From NCBI RefSeq assembly GCF_030719295.1, contig NZ_CP120997.1:1798001-1862000 (forward strand): a stretch of DNA of 64,000 nucleotides. Reading direction: 5' to 3'. Each line of letters starts with the position of its first letter. Positions within the stretch are counted from its first letter, which is position 1. This DNA comes from Streptomyces sp. Mut1. Its GTDB lineage: Bacteria; Actinomycetota; Actinomycetes; Streptomycetales; Streptomycetaceae. Positions 1 to 7,560 of the stretch are shown here, one piece after another. The position numbers and the translations under genes are program-made. Below the pieces are notes generated by a model. The model had not been told where the DNA came from. It saw only the letters and a list, made by a program, of their open reading frames with translations, and did not search any database.

Positions 1-1
1 C

Positions 2-601
2 GAGTGCGGGCAGACGGCGGCGCCCGGGGCCGCCGCGCCGACGGACACGGGCACTCCGGCGGGCACTGTGCTCGGCATCGCCCTGGCGGCCGTGCTGGTC
101 CTGGTGCTGCCGCTGCTGCCGATGTGCTGGCGCCTGCGGGCGCGGGCCCGCAGGCTGGGCTCGTCGGCGGGCCGCACCCCCGCCGACACCACCGCGAGGA
201 CGCTGGCGGTGTGGCGGGAGGTCACCGACACGGCGTGGGACCACGGCGTCCTCCCGGACGACGCGCTGACCCCGCGCAGGGCCGCCGAGCGGCTGGTGCG
301 CCTGGGCCGGCTCGACACGGAGGCGGCGGACGCGGCGCACCGGGTCGCGGGGGCGGTGGAGCAGGTGCTGTACGCGCCGGAGCCGCGTCCGGTCTCGGGG
401 CTCGCCGAGGACGCCCGCGCGGTACGGGCCGGGCTCGGCGTCGCGGCCGGGCGGGCCATCCGGCTCCGGGCGCTCGTGGCGCCGCGCTCGGCCGTACGAG
501 TGGTGTGGGCGCTCTCCCGGCGCCGGGCGGCCCTGGCGGGGCGCCTGCGGCTGCCGGCCAGGCCGGCCTGGACCCGGCGCCCGTCCCGTCAGGAGGGCTG
601 A
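2..601 (+). CDS. transglutaminase-like membrane protein, C-terminal fragment
   Basis: The 5' part of this gene lies outside the window; the frame is open from base 2 and stops at 599-601. The visible 199 residues hold one strong membrane segment near fragment residues 22-43, then an Arg/Ala-rich cytoplasmic tail with alternating helices. This layout matches the C-terminal end (last helix plus DUF4129-like tail) of actinobacterial TgpA-type transglutaminase membrane proteins. The transglutaminase core itself is not visible, so the family call is inference from the tail and the usual gene order upstream of a DUF3040 gene. A strong hairpin follows the stop. Confidence 0.5.
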   Translation, partial: ECGQTAAPGAAAPTDTGTPAGTVLGIALAAVLVLVLPLLPMCWRLRARARRLGSSAGRTPADTTARTLAVWREVTDTAWDHGVLPDDALTPRRAAERLVRLGRLDTEAADAAHRVAGAVEQVLYAPEPRPVSGLAEDARAVRAGLGVAAGRAIRLRALVAPRSAVRVVWALSRRRAALAGRLRLPARPAWTRRPSRQEG

Positions 602-697
602 GGAGGGCGGGGCTGGGGCGGGGCGTCTCCGCCCCAGCCCCAGCCCCGCCCCAGCCCCGTTTCTCCCCGTTACCCGCTTCGCCTCGTCACCGCACGC

Positions 698-734
698 GTG
701 AGGGGCGGTCGCGATGTCCGCGACCGCCCCTCAC
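698..734. terminator. bidirectional hairpin terminator
   Basis: Perfect 16-bp inverted repeat (698-713 with 719-734) around a 5-nt loop, between two convergent genes. There is no T-tract, as is usual in Streptomyces, and it can serve both strands. Confidence 0.75.
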
Positions 735-773
735 CCAGAAGTGCTCTGTACGTCTGCGAAACGCTCTGTACGT

Positions 774-1175
774 CTACTGTCCCTGCTCGTCGCGGCGGCG
801 CTGCCACCGCTGTTCGATCCGGTTCATCACGGACCGGCGCTGTCGGGACTGCCGGCGCTCACTCGCACCACCGGCGCGCACCGCCTGCTGCTGCTCGCCC
901 GGCTTGGGTGCCTTGCGCCAGCCCGTGACCGCGAGCACCGCGCAGCCCAGCATGACGAGAAAGCCCACCACGCTGATCCAGATCTGCTGAGCGACCATTC
1001 CGGCCATGAGGAGCGCGATACCCACCAGAAAGCCAGCAACTGCCTGGTAGACCCGTCGCCGGGTGTATGTACGCAGCCCACTTCCCTCGAGCGCTGTCGC
1101 GAACTTGGGATCTTCGGCGTACAGCGCTCGCTCCATTTGCTCGAGCATTCGCTGCTCGTGCTCCGAGAGCGGCAC
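774..1175 (-). CDS. DUF3040 domain membrane protein
   Basis: 133-aa protein with the DUF3040 layout. A short acidic N-terminal segment opens with the SEHEQRMLEQMERAL pattern (residues 4-18). Two adjacent membrane helices follow at about residues 43-63 and 67-86, then a basic, Arg/Gln-rich cytoplasmic tail. The function of DUF3040 proteins is unknown; they usually sit near cell-division or envelope genes in actinobacteria. The GTG start at 1175 is supported by GAGGAGG five bases upstream on the minus strand. The 3' end converges on the preceding gene, and a 13-bp direct repeat (743-755, 763-775) straddles the stop codon. Confidence 0.8.
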   Translation of the reverse strand: MPLSEHEQRMLEQMERALYAEDPKFATALEGSGLRTYTRRRVYQAVAGFLVGIALLMAGMVAQQIWISVVGFLVMLGCAVLAVTGWRKAPKPGEQQQAVRAGGASERRQSRQRRSVMNRIEQRWQRRRDEQGQ

Positions 1176-1460
1176 GGAGTCCTCCTCGTCGTCGGCCGCG
1201 GGGGGCGGCCGGTATGCGGCCCTTCCAGGATAGGCAGGGAATCGCCCCCGTGAAACCCGCCCTCATTGCCAATCAGCCAGTCCGGGCCGCCACGGCGGCT
1301 CAGCTGCTGAGGCGTTGATTCCCCAACCTCCGATCCGTCATGCCGGATGGTGTCCCCCGATCATACGGGGCCCGGGGCCCGAACGGGGCTGCCGGTGCGT
1401 ACTCCGTCTGCGGCTGCGTTGCTGATCAGCCGCGCTGCCGCCGGTCGCCGGGCCGGTGTC
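1176..1460. other. intergenic region without a recognised gene
   Basis: 285 bases between two minus-strand genes. Apart from the ribosome binding site of the DUF3040 gene I see no convincing ORF, RNA or strong hairpin. It probably holds the DUF3040 promoter. Confidence 0.5.
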
Positions 1461-2219
1461 TCAGCCGCGTTTGGTGCCCAGGACGTGCAGCTGGGTGGCC
1501 ACCGAGTGGAAGGCGGGCAGTTCGGCGGCCGCGGCCTCCAGCTTGAGGAGGGCTTCCATCGCGCCGGGTTCGGTGTCCACCAGGACTCCGGGGACGAGGT
1601 CGGCGAAGACGCGGACGCCGTGGACCGCGCCGACCTCCACGTCGGCTCCGGTGACCAGCGCGGTGAGCTGCTCGGCGGTGTACCGCCGGGGCATCGGGTC
1701 GCCCTCGCCCCACCGGCCTTCCGGGTCGCCGAGCGCGTGCCTGGCCTCGGTGAAGTGGCCGGCCAGGGCGCGGGCCAGGACCGCTCCCCCCAGCCCGGCG
1801 GCGAGCAGACTCAGCGCACCGGCCGGGCGCAGCGCCTCCACCGCGTGCCGCACGCCCTCGGCGGGGTCGTCCACGTACTCCAGGACGCCGTGGCAGAGCA
1901 CCGCGTCGTAACCACCGCGCTCCACCACGTCGAACAGACCGAGGATGTCGCCCTGCACCCCGCGGACCCGGTCGGCGACCCCGGCCTCGGCGGCCCGGCG
2001 CTCCAGCGCGAACAGCGCGTTGGGGCTGGGGTCGACGACCGTGACCCGGTGGCCCAGACGGGCGACGGGCACGGCGAAATTGCCCGTGCCGCCGCCGGTG
2101 TCCAGCACGTCCAGGGCGTCCCTGCCGGTCGCCTTGACCCGGCGGTCGAGGGCGTCCTTGAGGACCTCCCAGACCACAGCGGTACGGAGGGAGGCGCGGG
2201 GGCGCAGCGGGTCCGACAC
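1461..2219 (-). CDS. class I SAM-dependent methyltransferase
   Basis: 252-aa cytosolic protein with the Rossmann-like methyltransferase fold. Motif I is LDTGGGTGNFAVPVARLG (about residues 39-56), the acidic motif II residue lies in VVDPSPNA (about 61-68), and motif IV is in AVLCHGVLEYVDDP. The SmtA/UbiE-like pattern suggests methylation of a small molecule, but nothing identifies the substrate. The GTG start at 2219 has GAGGAG nine bases upstream. The next gene upstream is the minus-strand HEPN gene, about 100 bases away, so the two may be co-transcribed. Confidence 0.85.
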   Translation of the reverse strand: MSDPLRPRASLRTAVVWEVLKDALDRRVKATGRDALDVLDTGGGTGNFAVPVARLGHRVTVVDPSPNALFALERRAAEAGVADRVRGVQGDILGLFDVVERGGYDAVLCHGVLEYVDDPAEGVRHAVEALRPAGALSLLAAGLGGAVLARALAGHFTEARHALGDPEGRWGEGDPMPRRYTAEQLTALVTGADVEVGAVHGVRVFADLVPGVLVDTEPGAMEALLKLEAAAAELPAFHSVATQLHVLGTKRG

Positions 2220-2318
2220 GGCAGTTGACTCCTCGGCACGGGCCGCCGGCGGGGGCGGAGCGTGAACAGCGCAGGTGATAGGTCCTGTCCACCCTATTGC
2301 CTGGCACCGCCCCCGCGG

Positions 2319-2846
2319 TCATCCCGCCTCGGGCCGCTCCCCGCGGGGCTGTGGCAGCACCGGCTGGAGCACGAGCAGCCGCTCGACCAGGCGCAGGAAC
2401 ATCGCCGCGTCCCGCAGCAGGTCGTCCGCGTCCCGCCGGCCCGCCGCGCCGGGTATCCCCGCCTCCGCGCGGGCCCGCCGGGCGGCACCCGCGGCGAACA
2501 GGGCGCTCCACTCGGTCAGCTCGGGGGCCAGCTCCGGCAGGATCTCCCAGGCGCTGCGGATCCTCTCCCGGCGCCGGCGCGAGGTCTCGGGGCGGCCGCG
2601 GACGGCGAGCACGGCCGCCGCGGTGCGCAGGGCCGCGAGGTGTGCCGTGGCGTACCGCTCGTTGGGCACGTCGAGAACAGCTGCCTCCGCCAGGCCGGCA
2701 CGGGCCTGGGCGAGGAGATCGAGGGCAGCGGGCGGCGCGGTGGTGCGCCGGACGACGGGGTGGACATCGTGGGCCGGGCCGGTCGGTGAGGGAGCAGGGC
2801 CGTCTGCGCGGCGTCGCGGGGCGGCGGCTGCGGACGAGTGGGCCAT
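2319..2846 (-). CDS. SAV_6107-family HEPN domain protein
   Basis: 175-aa protein. The first 45 residues are Ala/Pro/Arg-rich and probably disordered; the rest is all-helical. It resembles the Streptomyces SAV_6107-type HEPN family. HEPN proteins are often RNases or nucleotide-binding partners, but I do not see a clear RX4-6H catalytic motif, so activity is doubtful. A longer reading frame extends to 2915. I choose ATG 2846 because AGGAGG lies eight bases before it. No antitoxin-like partner adjoins it, which argues against a toxin-antitoxin module. Confidence 0.65.
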   Translation of the reverse strand: MAHSSAAAAPRRRADGPAPSPTGPAHDVHPVVRRTTAPPAALDLLAQARAGLAEAAVLDVPNERYATAHLAALRTAAAVLAVRGRPETSRRRRERIRSAWEILPELAPELTEWSALFAAGAARRARAEAGIPGAAGRRDADDLLRDAAMFLRLVERLLVLQPVLPQPRGERPEAG

Positions 2847-2979
2847 GACAGAACCTCCTGTCTCGGTAACGGCTTCGTGGCCGTCTGTGTCCATCGTGAC
2901 GGCCCCCACTGACAATCGGTCTCGATCCGGCCCTGACCTGGGCTTTTGCTTCGATCGCGAGTTCGGGCTACCTTTTTGT

Positions 2980-2993
2980 ACTGACCAGTCAGT
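2980..2993. promoter_or_regulatory. palindromic TetR-type operator before the ABC/YhgE operon
   Basis: Perfect 6-2-6 inverted repeat ACTGAC-CA-GTCAGT, ending 20 bases before the GTG start of the ABC ATPase gene and overlapping a possible -10 (TACTGA, 2979-2984). The operon's last gene encodes a TetR repressor, so this is the natural autoregulatory site. Confidence 0.65.
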
Positions 2994-3013
2994 TCAAAGA
3001 GGGGAGGGGTTCC

Positions 3014-3832
3014 GTGGACAGGCCGAAGCAAGTGGACAGTCCGCACGGAGCAGCCGTCAGTGCCGAGGGCCTCGGGCTCGAAGGACCACGCGGCTGGGCC
3101 TTCCGCGATGTGACGTTCGACGCCGGGCCCGGCTCCCTGATCGCGGTCGAGGGCCCGTCCGGCTCCGGCCGCACCTGTCTCCTGCTCGCCCTCACCGGCC
3201 GTATGCGCCCCACCGAGGGCGAGGCCGGGACGGGGGGCCTCGCCCTGCCGCGCCGGGCGGCCGCCGTGCGCCGTATCGCGGCCCTGGGCCCGGTGCCCGG
3301 GGTCAGCGAGCTGGACCCGGCGTTCACGGTCGCCGAGCACCTGCGCGAGCGGGCCCTGCTCCAGCGCCGCTACGGCGGCCCCGTGCGCGCCCTGCTGCGG
3401 TCGCCCCGCGAGCGGACCGCCGCGGCGCGCGACCGGATCGACGCGGCCCTGGACGCCGCCGGACTCGACCCCGCCACGCTCCCGAAGGCCGAGCGGACCG
3501 CCGTACGGGACCTGGAGCGGCTGGAGGCGCTGCGGCTCTCCGTCGCCCTCGCGCTGATCGGCCGGCCCCGGCTGCTCGCGGTGGACGACGCCGACCTCAA
3601 GCTGTCCGGCGCCGAGCGGGCCGAGGCCTGGCGGCTGCTGCGTTCCGTGGCCGGAGCGGGGACGACCGTGCTGGCCGTCTGCAGCGAGGCTCCCGAGGGC
3701 GCCGTCACCGTACGCACGGGCACCGCTTCCGGCACCACCGACGCCGGGGGACCGGCGAAGACCGGGGAATCCGGCACGACCACGCACGAGGAGGGGGCGG
3801 CCGATGCGTTCGCCGAGACTGGCCACGCTTGA
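3014..3832 (+). CDS. ABC transporter ATP-binding protein with degenerate motifs
   Basis: 272-aa ABC-type ATPase, first gene of a three-gene operon. The P-loop reads GPSGSGRT (residues 47-54), with Arg in place of the invariant Lys. The signature region (about 163-175) has no LSGGQ. Walker B reads RLLAVDD (186-192), with Asp where the catalytic Glu should be. The fold is therefore recognisable but canonical hydrolysis is doubtful. The C-terminal 40 residues are Thr/Gly-rich and disordered. The GTG start at 3014 follows GAGGGG. The gene overlaps the YhgE/Pip gene by 29 bases, indicating translational coupling. It may power or gate that membrane protein. Confidence 0.8.
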   Translation: MDRPKQVDSPHGAAVSAEGLGLEGPRGWAFRDVTFDAGPGSLIAVEGPSGSGRTCLLLALTGRMRPTEGEAGTGGLALPRRAAAVRRIAALGPVPGVSELDPAFTVAEHLRERALLQRRYGGPVRALLRSPRERTAAARDRIDAALDAAGLDPATLPKAERTAVRDLERLEALRLSVALALIGRPRLLAVDDADLKLSGAERAEAWRLLRSVAGAGTTVLAVCSEAPEGAVTVRTGTASGTTDAGGPAKTGESGTTTHEEGAADAFAETGHA

Positions 3833-5891
3833 GCTGAGGCGCTTCGGCAGGGGGCGGCTGCCGCGCGCGGCCCTCGCCGCGCTCCTCCTGCTCCCGCTGC
3901 TCTACGGCGCCCTGTACCTGTGGTCCTTCTGGGACCCGTACGGCCGCCTGGACCGCATCCCGGTCGCCCTGGTCAACGACGACAAGGGCGCCACCGCCGA
4001 CGGCGAGCGCATCACCGCGGGCGACGAGATCACCGGCAAGCTGCTCGACTCCAAGGTCTTCGCCTGGCACGAGGTCTCCGCCGCCGAGGCGGACAAGGGC
4101 GTCGAGGACGGCACGTACTACCTCTCGCTGCGCATGCCCGCCGACTTCAGCGAGCGCATCGCCTCCAGCGCGGGCGACTCCCCCGAGACCGGCGCGCTCC
4201 AGGTGCGTACCAACGACGCGAACAACTACATCGTCGGGCAGATCTCGCGGACGGTGTTCTCCGAGGTCCGCACGGCCGCCTCGGCCAACGCGTCGCGCGG
4301 GTTCCTGGACCGGATCTTCATCAGCTTCTCCGACCTGCACGACGAGACGGCGAAGGCCGCCAAGGGCGCCGCCGACCTCAGGAGCGGGATCGGCAAGGCG
4401 AAGAAGGGCTCCAAGGACCTCGCCGACGGGCTGGGTGACGCGAAGTCCGGCAGCAGCCGGCTGGCGGACGGCATCGTGAAGCTGGACAAGGGCGCGGGCG
4501 ACCTGAAGACCGGCTCGCACCAGGTCGCCGACGGCACCCAGCTGCTCGCCGACAAGGTCAACGGGGTGGCCGCCGACGTACGCCCCTTCCTGAAGGACAA
4601 CGGCAAGGCCATCGGGGACACCGCCCGGCTCGTCGCCGACTCCTCCAGGACCGTGCGGGACAACCTCGACCTGCTCGTGAAGGCCGCGCCCACCGCCGCG
4701 ACCGCCGCGCACACCGCCGCCGACGACCTCACCGAGGTCCACCGCACCCAGTGCGAGGAGCAGCCGGACCCCGACCCCGCCGTGTGCCCGCCGCTGAAGC
4801 GCGCCGTGACGTCCGCGGCCGATGTCGCGGCCGTGGCCGACGACGTGAACGCCCTCGTCGAGAACCAGAACGGGGACCTCAAGCAGCTGCGCACCCAGCT
4901 GACCACCCTGGAGAAGCAGGCGAAGGCCCTCGCCGCGCGTTCCCCGCATCTGGACGAGGACCTCGAAGCCGCCGTCAAGAAGGTCAACGCGCTCAACACC
5001 GGCGCCCACAAGGTCGCCAAGGGCGCGGCCCAGCTGCACACCGGGCTGGCCACGGCCAGGACCGGTTCGGCCGACCTGAAGACCGGCGTCGGCAAGCTCG
5101 ACAAGGGCGCGACCGACCTGGACAAGGGGATGGTCCGGCTCAGCGACGGTTCCGCCACGCTCGCCCAGGGCCTCGGCGACGGCGTCGGCAGGATCCCCGA
5201 CTACGACAAGAAGGACCGCGACGCCCGTACGGAGGTCATGGCCGACCCCGTGCGGCTGGCCTCCCAGTCGCTGCACTCCGCCCCCAACTACGGCACGGGC
5301 TTCGCGCCCTACTTCATCCCGCTCTCGCTCTGGGTCGGCGCGATGGTGGCGTACATGCTGATCCAGCCGCTCAGCAGGCGCGCCCTGGCCGCCGGGGCAC
5401 CGGCCCGGCGGATCGCGCTGGCGGGCTGGCTGCCGGTGGCCGCGATCGGGCTGCTCCAGGTGGCCGCGCTGATGACCGTCCTGTACTTCGGGCCGGGCCT
5501 GCGGATGGCGCACACCGCCGGGACGCTCGGATTCCTGGCCCTGGTCACCTGCTGCTTCGCGGCGATCGTGCAGTGGCTGAACGCCTGCTTCGGAGCGGCG
5601 GGGCGCATCCTCGTGCTCGCGCTGCTGATGCTCCAGCTGACCTCGGCGGGCGGCACGTACCCCGTACAGACCAGTCCGGGCTTCTTCAACGCGATCCACC
5701 CCTACCTGCCGATGAGCTACGTCGTCGAGGGGCTGCGCCGGCTGATCACAGGCGGCGGACCGGGCCCCGTCTGGCAGGGCTGCGCGGTCCTCGTGGCCTT
5801 CACCGCCGGGGCGCTCGCGCTGACCTCGCTGACCGCGCGCCGCAAGCAGATGTGGACGCTGGAGCGGCTCCACCCGGAGCTGAGCCTGTGA
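3804..5891 (+). CDS. YhgE/Pip domain membrane protein
   Basis: 695-aa envelope protein of the YhgE/Pip family (related to phage infection protein and EsaA). One membrane helix lies at about residues 20-42. A long extracytoplasmic region (about 45-490) follows, made of helical heptad-like repeats rich in LADG/LDKGA/DLKTG units and with two close Cys residues. About five or six membrane helices close the protein (about 500-685). The start ATG at 3804 has GGAGG upstream inside the ABC gene. The partner ATPase lies upstream and the TetR regulator overlaps its stop. The family has ABC-2-like export or envelope roles; the substrate is unknown. Confidence 0.85.
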   Translation: MRSPRLATLELRRFGRGRLPRAALAALLLLPLLYGALYLWSFWDPYGRLDRIPVALVNDDKGATADGERITAGDEITGKLLDSKVFAWHEVSAAEADKGVEDGTYYLSLRMPADFSERIASSAGDSPETGALQVRTNDANNYIVGQISRTVFSEVRTAASANASRGFLDRIFISFSDLHDETAKAAKGAADLRSGIGKAKKGSKDLADGLGDAKSGSSRLADGIVKLDKGAGDLKTGSHQVADGTQLLADKVNGVAADVRPFLKDNGKAIGDTARLVADSSRTVRDNLDLLVKAAPTAATAAHTAADDLTEVHRTQCEEQPDPDPAVCPPLKRAVTSAADVAAVADDVNALVENQNGDLKQLRTQLTTLEKQAKALAARSPHLDEDLEAAVKKVNALNTGAHKVAKGAAQLHTGLATARTGSADLKTGVGKLDKGATDLDKGMVRLSDGSATLAQGLGDGVGRIPDYDKKDRDARTEVMADPVRLASQSLHSAPNYGTGFAPYFIPLSLWVGAMVAYMLIQPLSRRALAAGAPARRIALAGWLPVAAIGLLQVAALMTVLYFGPGLRMAHTAGTLGFLALVTCCFAAIVQWLNACFGAAGRILVLALLMLQLTSAGGTYPVQTSPGFFNAIHPYLPMSYVVEGLRRLITGGGPGPVWQGCAVLVAFTAGALALTSLTARRKQMWTLERLHPELSL

Positions 5892-6532
5892 GCGCACCGG
5901 GACCTGTGAGAATCGGAGGTATGGAAAGCAGTAGCAGCACGCGCCGCCAGGCCACCCGGCAGAAGCTCTACGAAGCGGCCGTCACCCTCATCGCCGAGAA
6001 GGGCTTCTCGGCGACCACGGTGGACGAGATCGCCGACCGCGCCGGGGTCGCGAAGGGCACGGTCTACTACAACTTCAAGAGCAAGACCGAACTGTTCGAG
6101 GAGTTGCTGCGCCACGGCGTCGGGCTGCTCACCGCGTCCCTGCGGACGGCGGCCGAGGAGACCGCCGCGCGCGGCGGCAGCCGGGTCGAGTCGCTGGACG
6201 CCATGATCCGGGCCGGCCTGGTCTTCATCGACCGCTATCCCGCCTTCACCCAGCTGTACGTGGCCGAGCTGTGGCGCACCAACCGCGCCTGGCAGTCCAC
6301 CCTGCTGGTGGTGCGCCGCGACGCCGTCGCGGTGGTGGAGGGCGTGATCGCGGACGGCGTGGCGGGCGGTGAGCTGAGCGAGGAGATCGACGTGCCGCTG
6401 ACGGCGGCGGCGCTGGTCGGCATGGTGCTGGTGGCGGCGCTGGACTGGCAGGCGTTCCAGCCGGAGCGCTCGATCGACGACGTGCACTCGGCGCTGTCCC
6501 TGCTGCTGCGCGGCCGCGTCAGCGGCCACTGA
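5888..6532 (+). CDS. TetR/AcrR family transcriptional regulator
   Basis: About 214 aa. The N-terminal helix-turn-helix is classic TetR: TRQKLYEAAVTLIAEKGFSA, then VDEIADRAGVAKGTVYYNF ending in the recognition helix. The C-terminal half is the ligand-binding and dimer domain. I place the start at GTG 5888, which overlaps the YhgE stop as GTGA and has GGAG eight bases upstream. ATG 5921 is the other candidate, but its GGAGG lies only one base away. It probably represses its own operon through the 14-bp palindrome at 2980-2993. The ligand is unknown. Confidence 0.85.
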   Translation: MSAPGPVRIGGMESSSSTRRQATRQKLYEAAVTLIAEKGFSATTVDEIADRAGVAKGTVYYNFKSKTELFEELLRHGVGLLTASLRTAAEETAARGGSRVESLDAMIRAGLVFIDRYPAFTQLYVAELWRTNRAWQSTLLVVRRDAVAVVEGVIADGVAGGELSEEIDVPLTAAALVGMVLVAALDWQAFQPERSIDDVHSALSLLLRGRVSGH

Positions 6533-6560
6533 GCCCGCCGGCCGGCCACGACCGCGTACG

Positions 6561-6623
6561 CACGAAGGCGCCGGTCCGGCGTGGCCCGATGCTTCCGGGC
6601 CCGCCCGACCGGCGCCTTCCGTG
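6561..6623. terminator. long hairpin terminator of the ABC/YhgE/TetR operon
   Basis: Arms 6561-6576 and 6607-6623 pair over 16 bp with one bulged G. The 30-nt loop can itself fold. It lies 28 bases after the TetR stop. Confidence 0.65.
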
Positions 6624-6822
6624 CTGCCGGAGGACCATCCCCCGTGACCCCGTGTCCCCCGTGGTCCCGAGTCCTCCGCCGCGCACCCCCGTTCGGATGG
6701 GAGCGCCGCTCCGGTTCCGCCGCCCCGTGCCGGCGGGTACCGGGGCAGCGCCCCTTCCGTGCCGACCACTCTGCCTCTCGGGCGGGTCCCGGCCCATCCG
6801 TGCGGCTACTCATCCCGCCCGC
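6624..6822. other. intergenic region upstream of the MacR-type box
   Basis: About 200 bases with no supportable ORF and no strong repeat. It lies between the operon terminator and the regulated promoter of the DUF4126 gene. Confidence 0.5.
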
Positions 6823-6838
6823 TGAGTACGCGTACTCA
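6823..6838. promoter_or_regulatory. MacR-type box (two 7-bp inverted half-sites)
   Basis: TGAGTAC-GC-GTACTCA, the core of a perfect 20-bp palindrome at 6821-6840. It matches at every specified base the MacR consensus TGAGTACnnGTACTCA that I recall for S. coelicolor MacRS. It is centred about 64 bases upstream of the predicted transcription start at 6895, a typical activator distance. A MacRS pair is encoded at 28180-30101. Confidence 0.7.
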
Positions 6839-6881
6839 GCTCCGGGCCTCCGCGCCCTGCCGCGCTGTCGGACCCCTTGGC

Positions 6882-6887
6882 TACGAT
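6882..6887 (+). promoter_or_regulatory. -10 box of the DUF4126 gene, leaderless
   Basis: TACGAT followed by seven bases and GTG 6895. Transcription would begin at the start codon, and no ribosome binding site is visible. Confidence 0.55.
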
Positions 6888-6894
6888 CACGTCC

Positions 6895-7509
6895 GTGTCC
6901 GTACTCCCTCTGGTGTTCACAAGCGGCTGGGCGAGCGGGATCAACGCGTACGCGGTGGTCCTCCTGCTCGGCATTTTCGGCGCGACCGGTGTCAGCGACG
7001 AGGTGCCCGCCTCGCTCCAGCGCACCGACGTGCTCGTGGTCGTCGCGGTGCTCTTCCTCGTCGAGGTGGTCGCGGACAAGATCCCGTACGTGGACACGGT
7101 CTGGGACTCGGTGCACACCGTCGTCAGGCCGCTGGCGGGCGCGGTCGTCGCGGCCCTGCTGGCCGGTGAGAGCGGTTCGCTGCCGCAGATCGCGGCCGGG
7201 GCCATCGGGGGCTCCACCGCGCTGGTGAGCCATCTGGTGAAGGCCGGCACGAGGATGGCGGTCAACACCTCCCCCGAGCCGTTCAGCAACATCGCGCTGA
7301 GCGCGGTCGAGGACCTGGGCGTCGCGGGCGTCGTCACCTTCGCGATATTCCATCCGTGGATCGCGGCGGCCATCGCCGGGACGCTGCTCCTGTTCGGCCT
7401 GGTGATACTGGTCTTCCTGGCCTCCCGCATCCGCCGGTTCCTGCGCCGCAGGGCGCAGCGCCGCGAGGAGAAACGCCGGGCCCAGGCCGCCTTCCCGCCA
7501 CCGGCCTGA
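6895..7509 (+). CDS. DUF4126 family integral membrane protein
   Basis: 204-aa protein with four or five hydrophobic helices (residues about 1-25, 45-62, 75-95, 135-165) and a very basic Arg-rich C-terminal tail facing the cytoplasm. The sequence LPLVFTSGWASGINAYAVVL at the N-terminus is typical of DUF4126. Function is unknown. An in-frame TTG exists at 6877, but GTG 6895 sits seven bases after a TACGAT -10 box with no Shine-Dalgarno, so I favour leaderless initiation there. The perfect MacR-type palindrome upstream suggests membership of an envelope-stress regulon controlled by MacRS. Confidence 0.75.
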   Translation: MSVLPLVFTSGWASGINAYAVVLLLGIFGATGVSDEVPASLQRTDVLVVVAVLFLVEVVADKIPYVDTVWDSVHTVVRPLAGAVVAALLAGESGSLPQIAAGAIGGSTALVSHLVKAGTRMAVNTSPEPFSNIALSAVEDLGVAGVVTFAIFHPWIAAAIAGTLLLFGLVILVFLASRIRRFLRRRAQRREEKRRAQAAFPPPA

Positions 7510-7547
7510 CGGCCGAGGCCGGCGGCCGGGCTGTCGGTGGCGGCCGT

Positions 7548-7553
7548 TAGGGT
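7548..7553 (+). promoter_or_regulatory. -10 box, leaderless start of the flavoprotein gene
   Basis: TAGGGT, then seven bases, then ATG 7561. Confidence 0.5.
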
Positions 7554-7560
7554 CGCAGCC

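Noticed and set aside
2319..2846. HEPN toxin of a toxin-antitoxin or defence system
   Set aside because: No clear RX4-6H motif, no MNT-type partner, and ordinary housekeeping neighbours.
3705..5897. 730-aa open frame antisense to the YhgE gene
   Set aside because: Shadow of a GC-rich gene: Gln/Val/Arg/Gly-rich with no domain, no ribosome site, and full overlap with a recognised protein. Similar long antisense frames (25715-27382, 29581-32160, 37561-40071) are rejected for the same reason.
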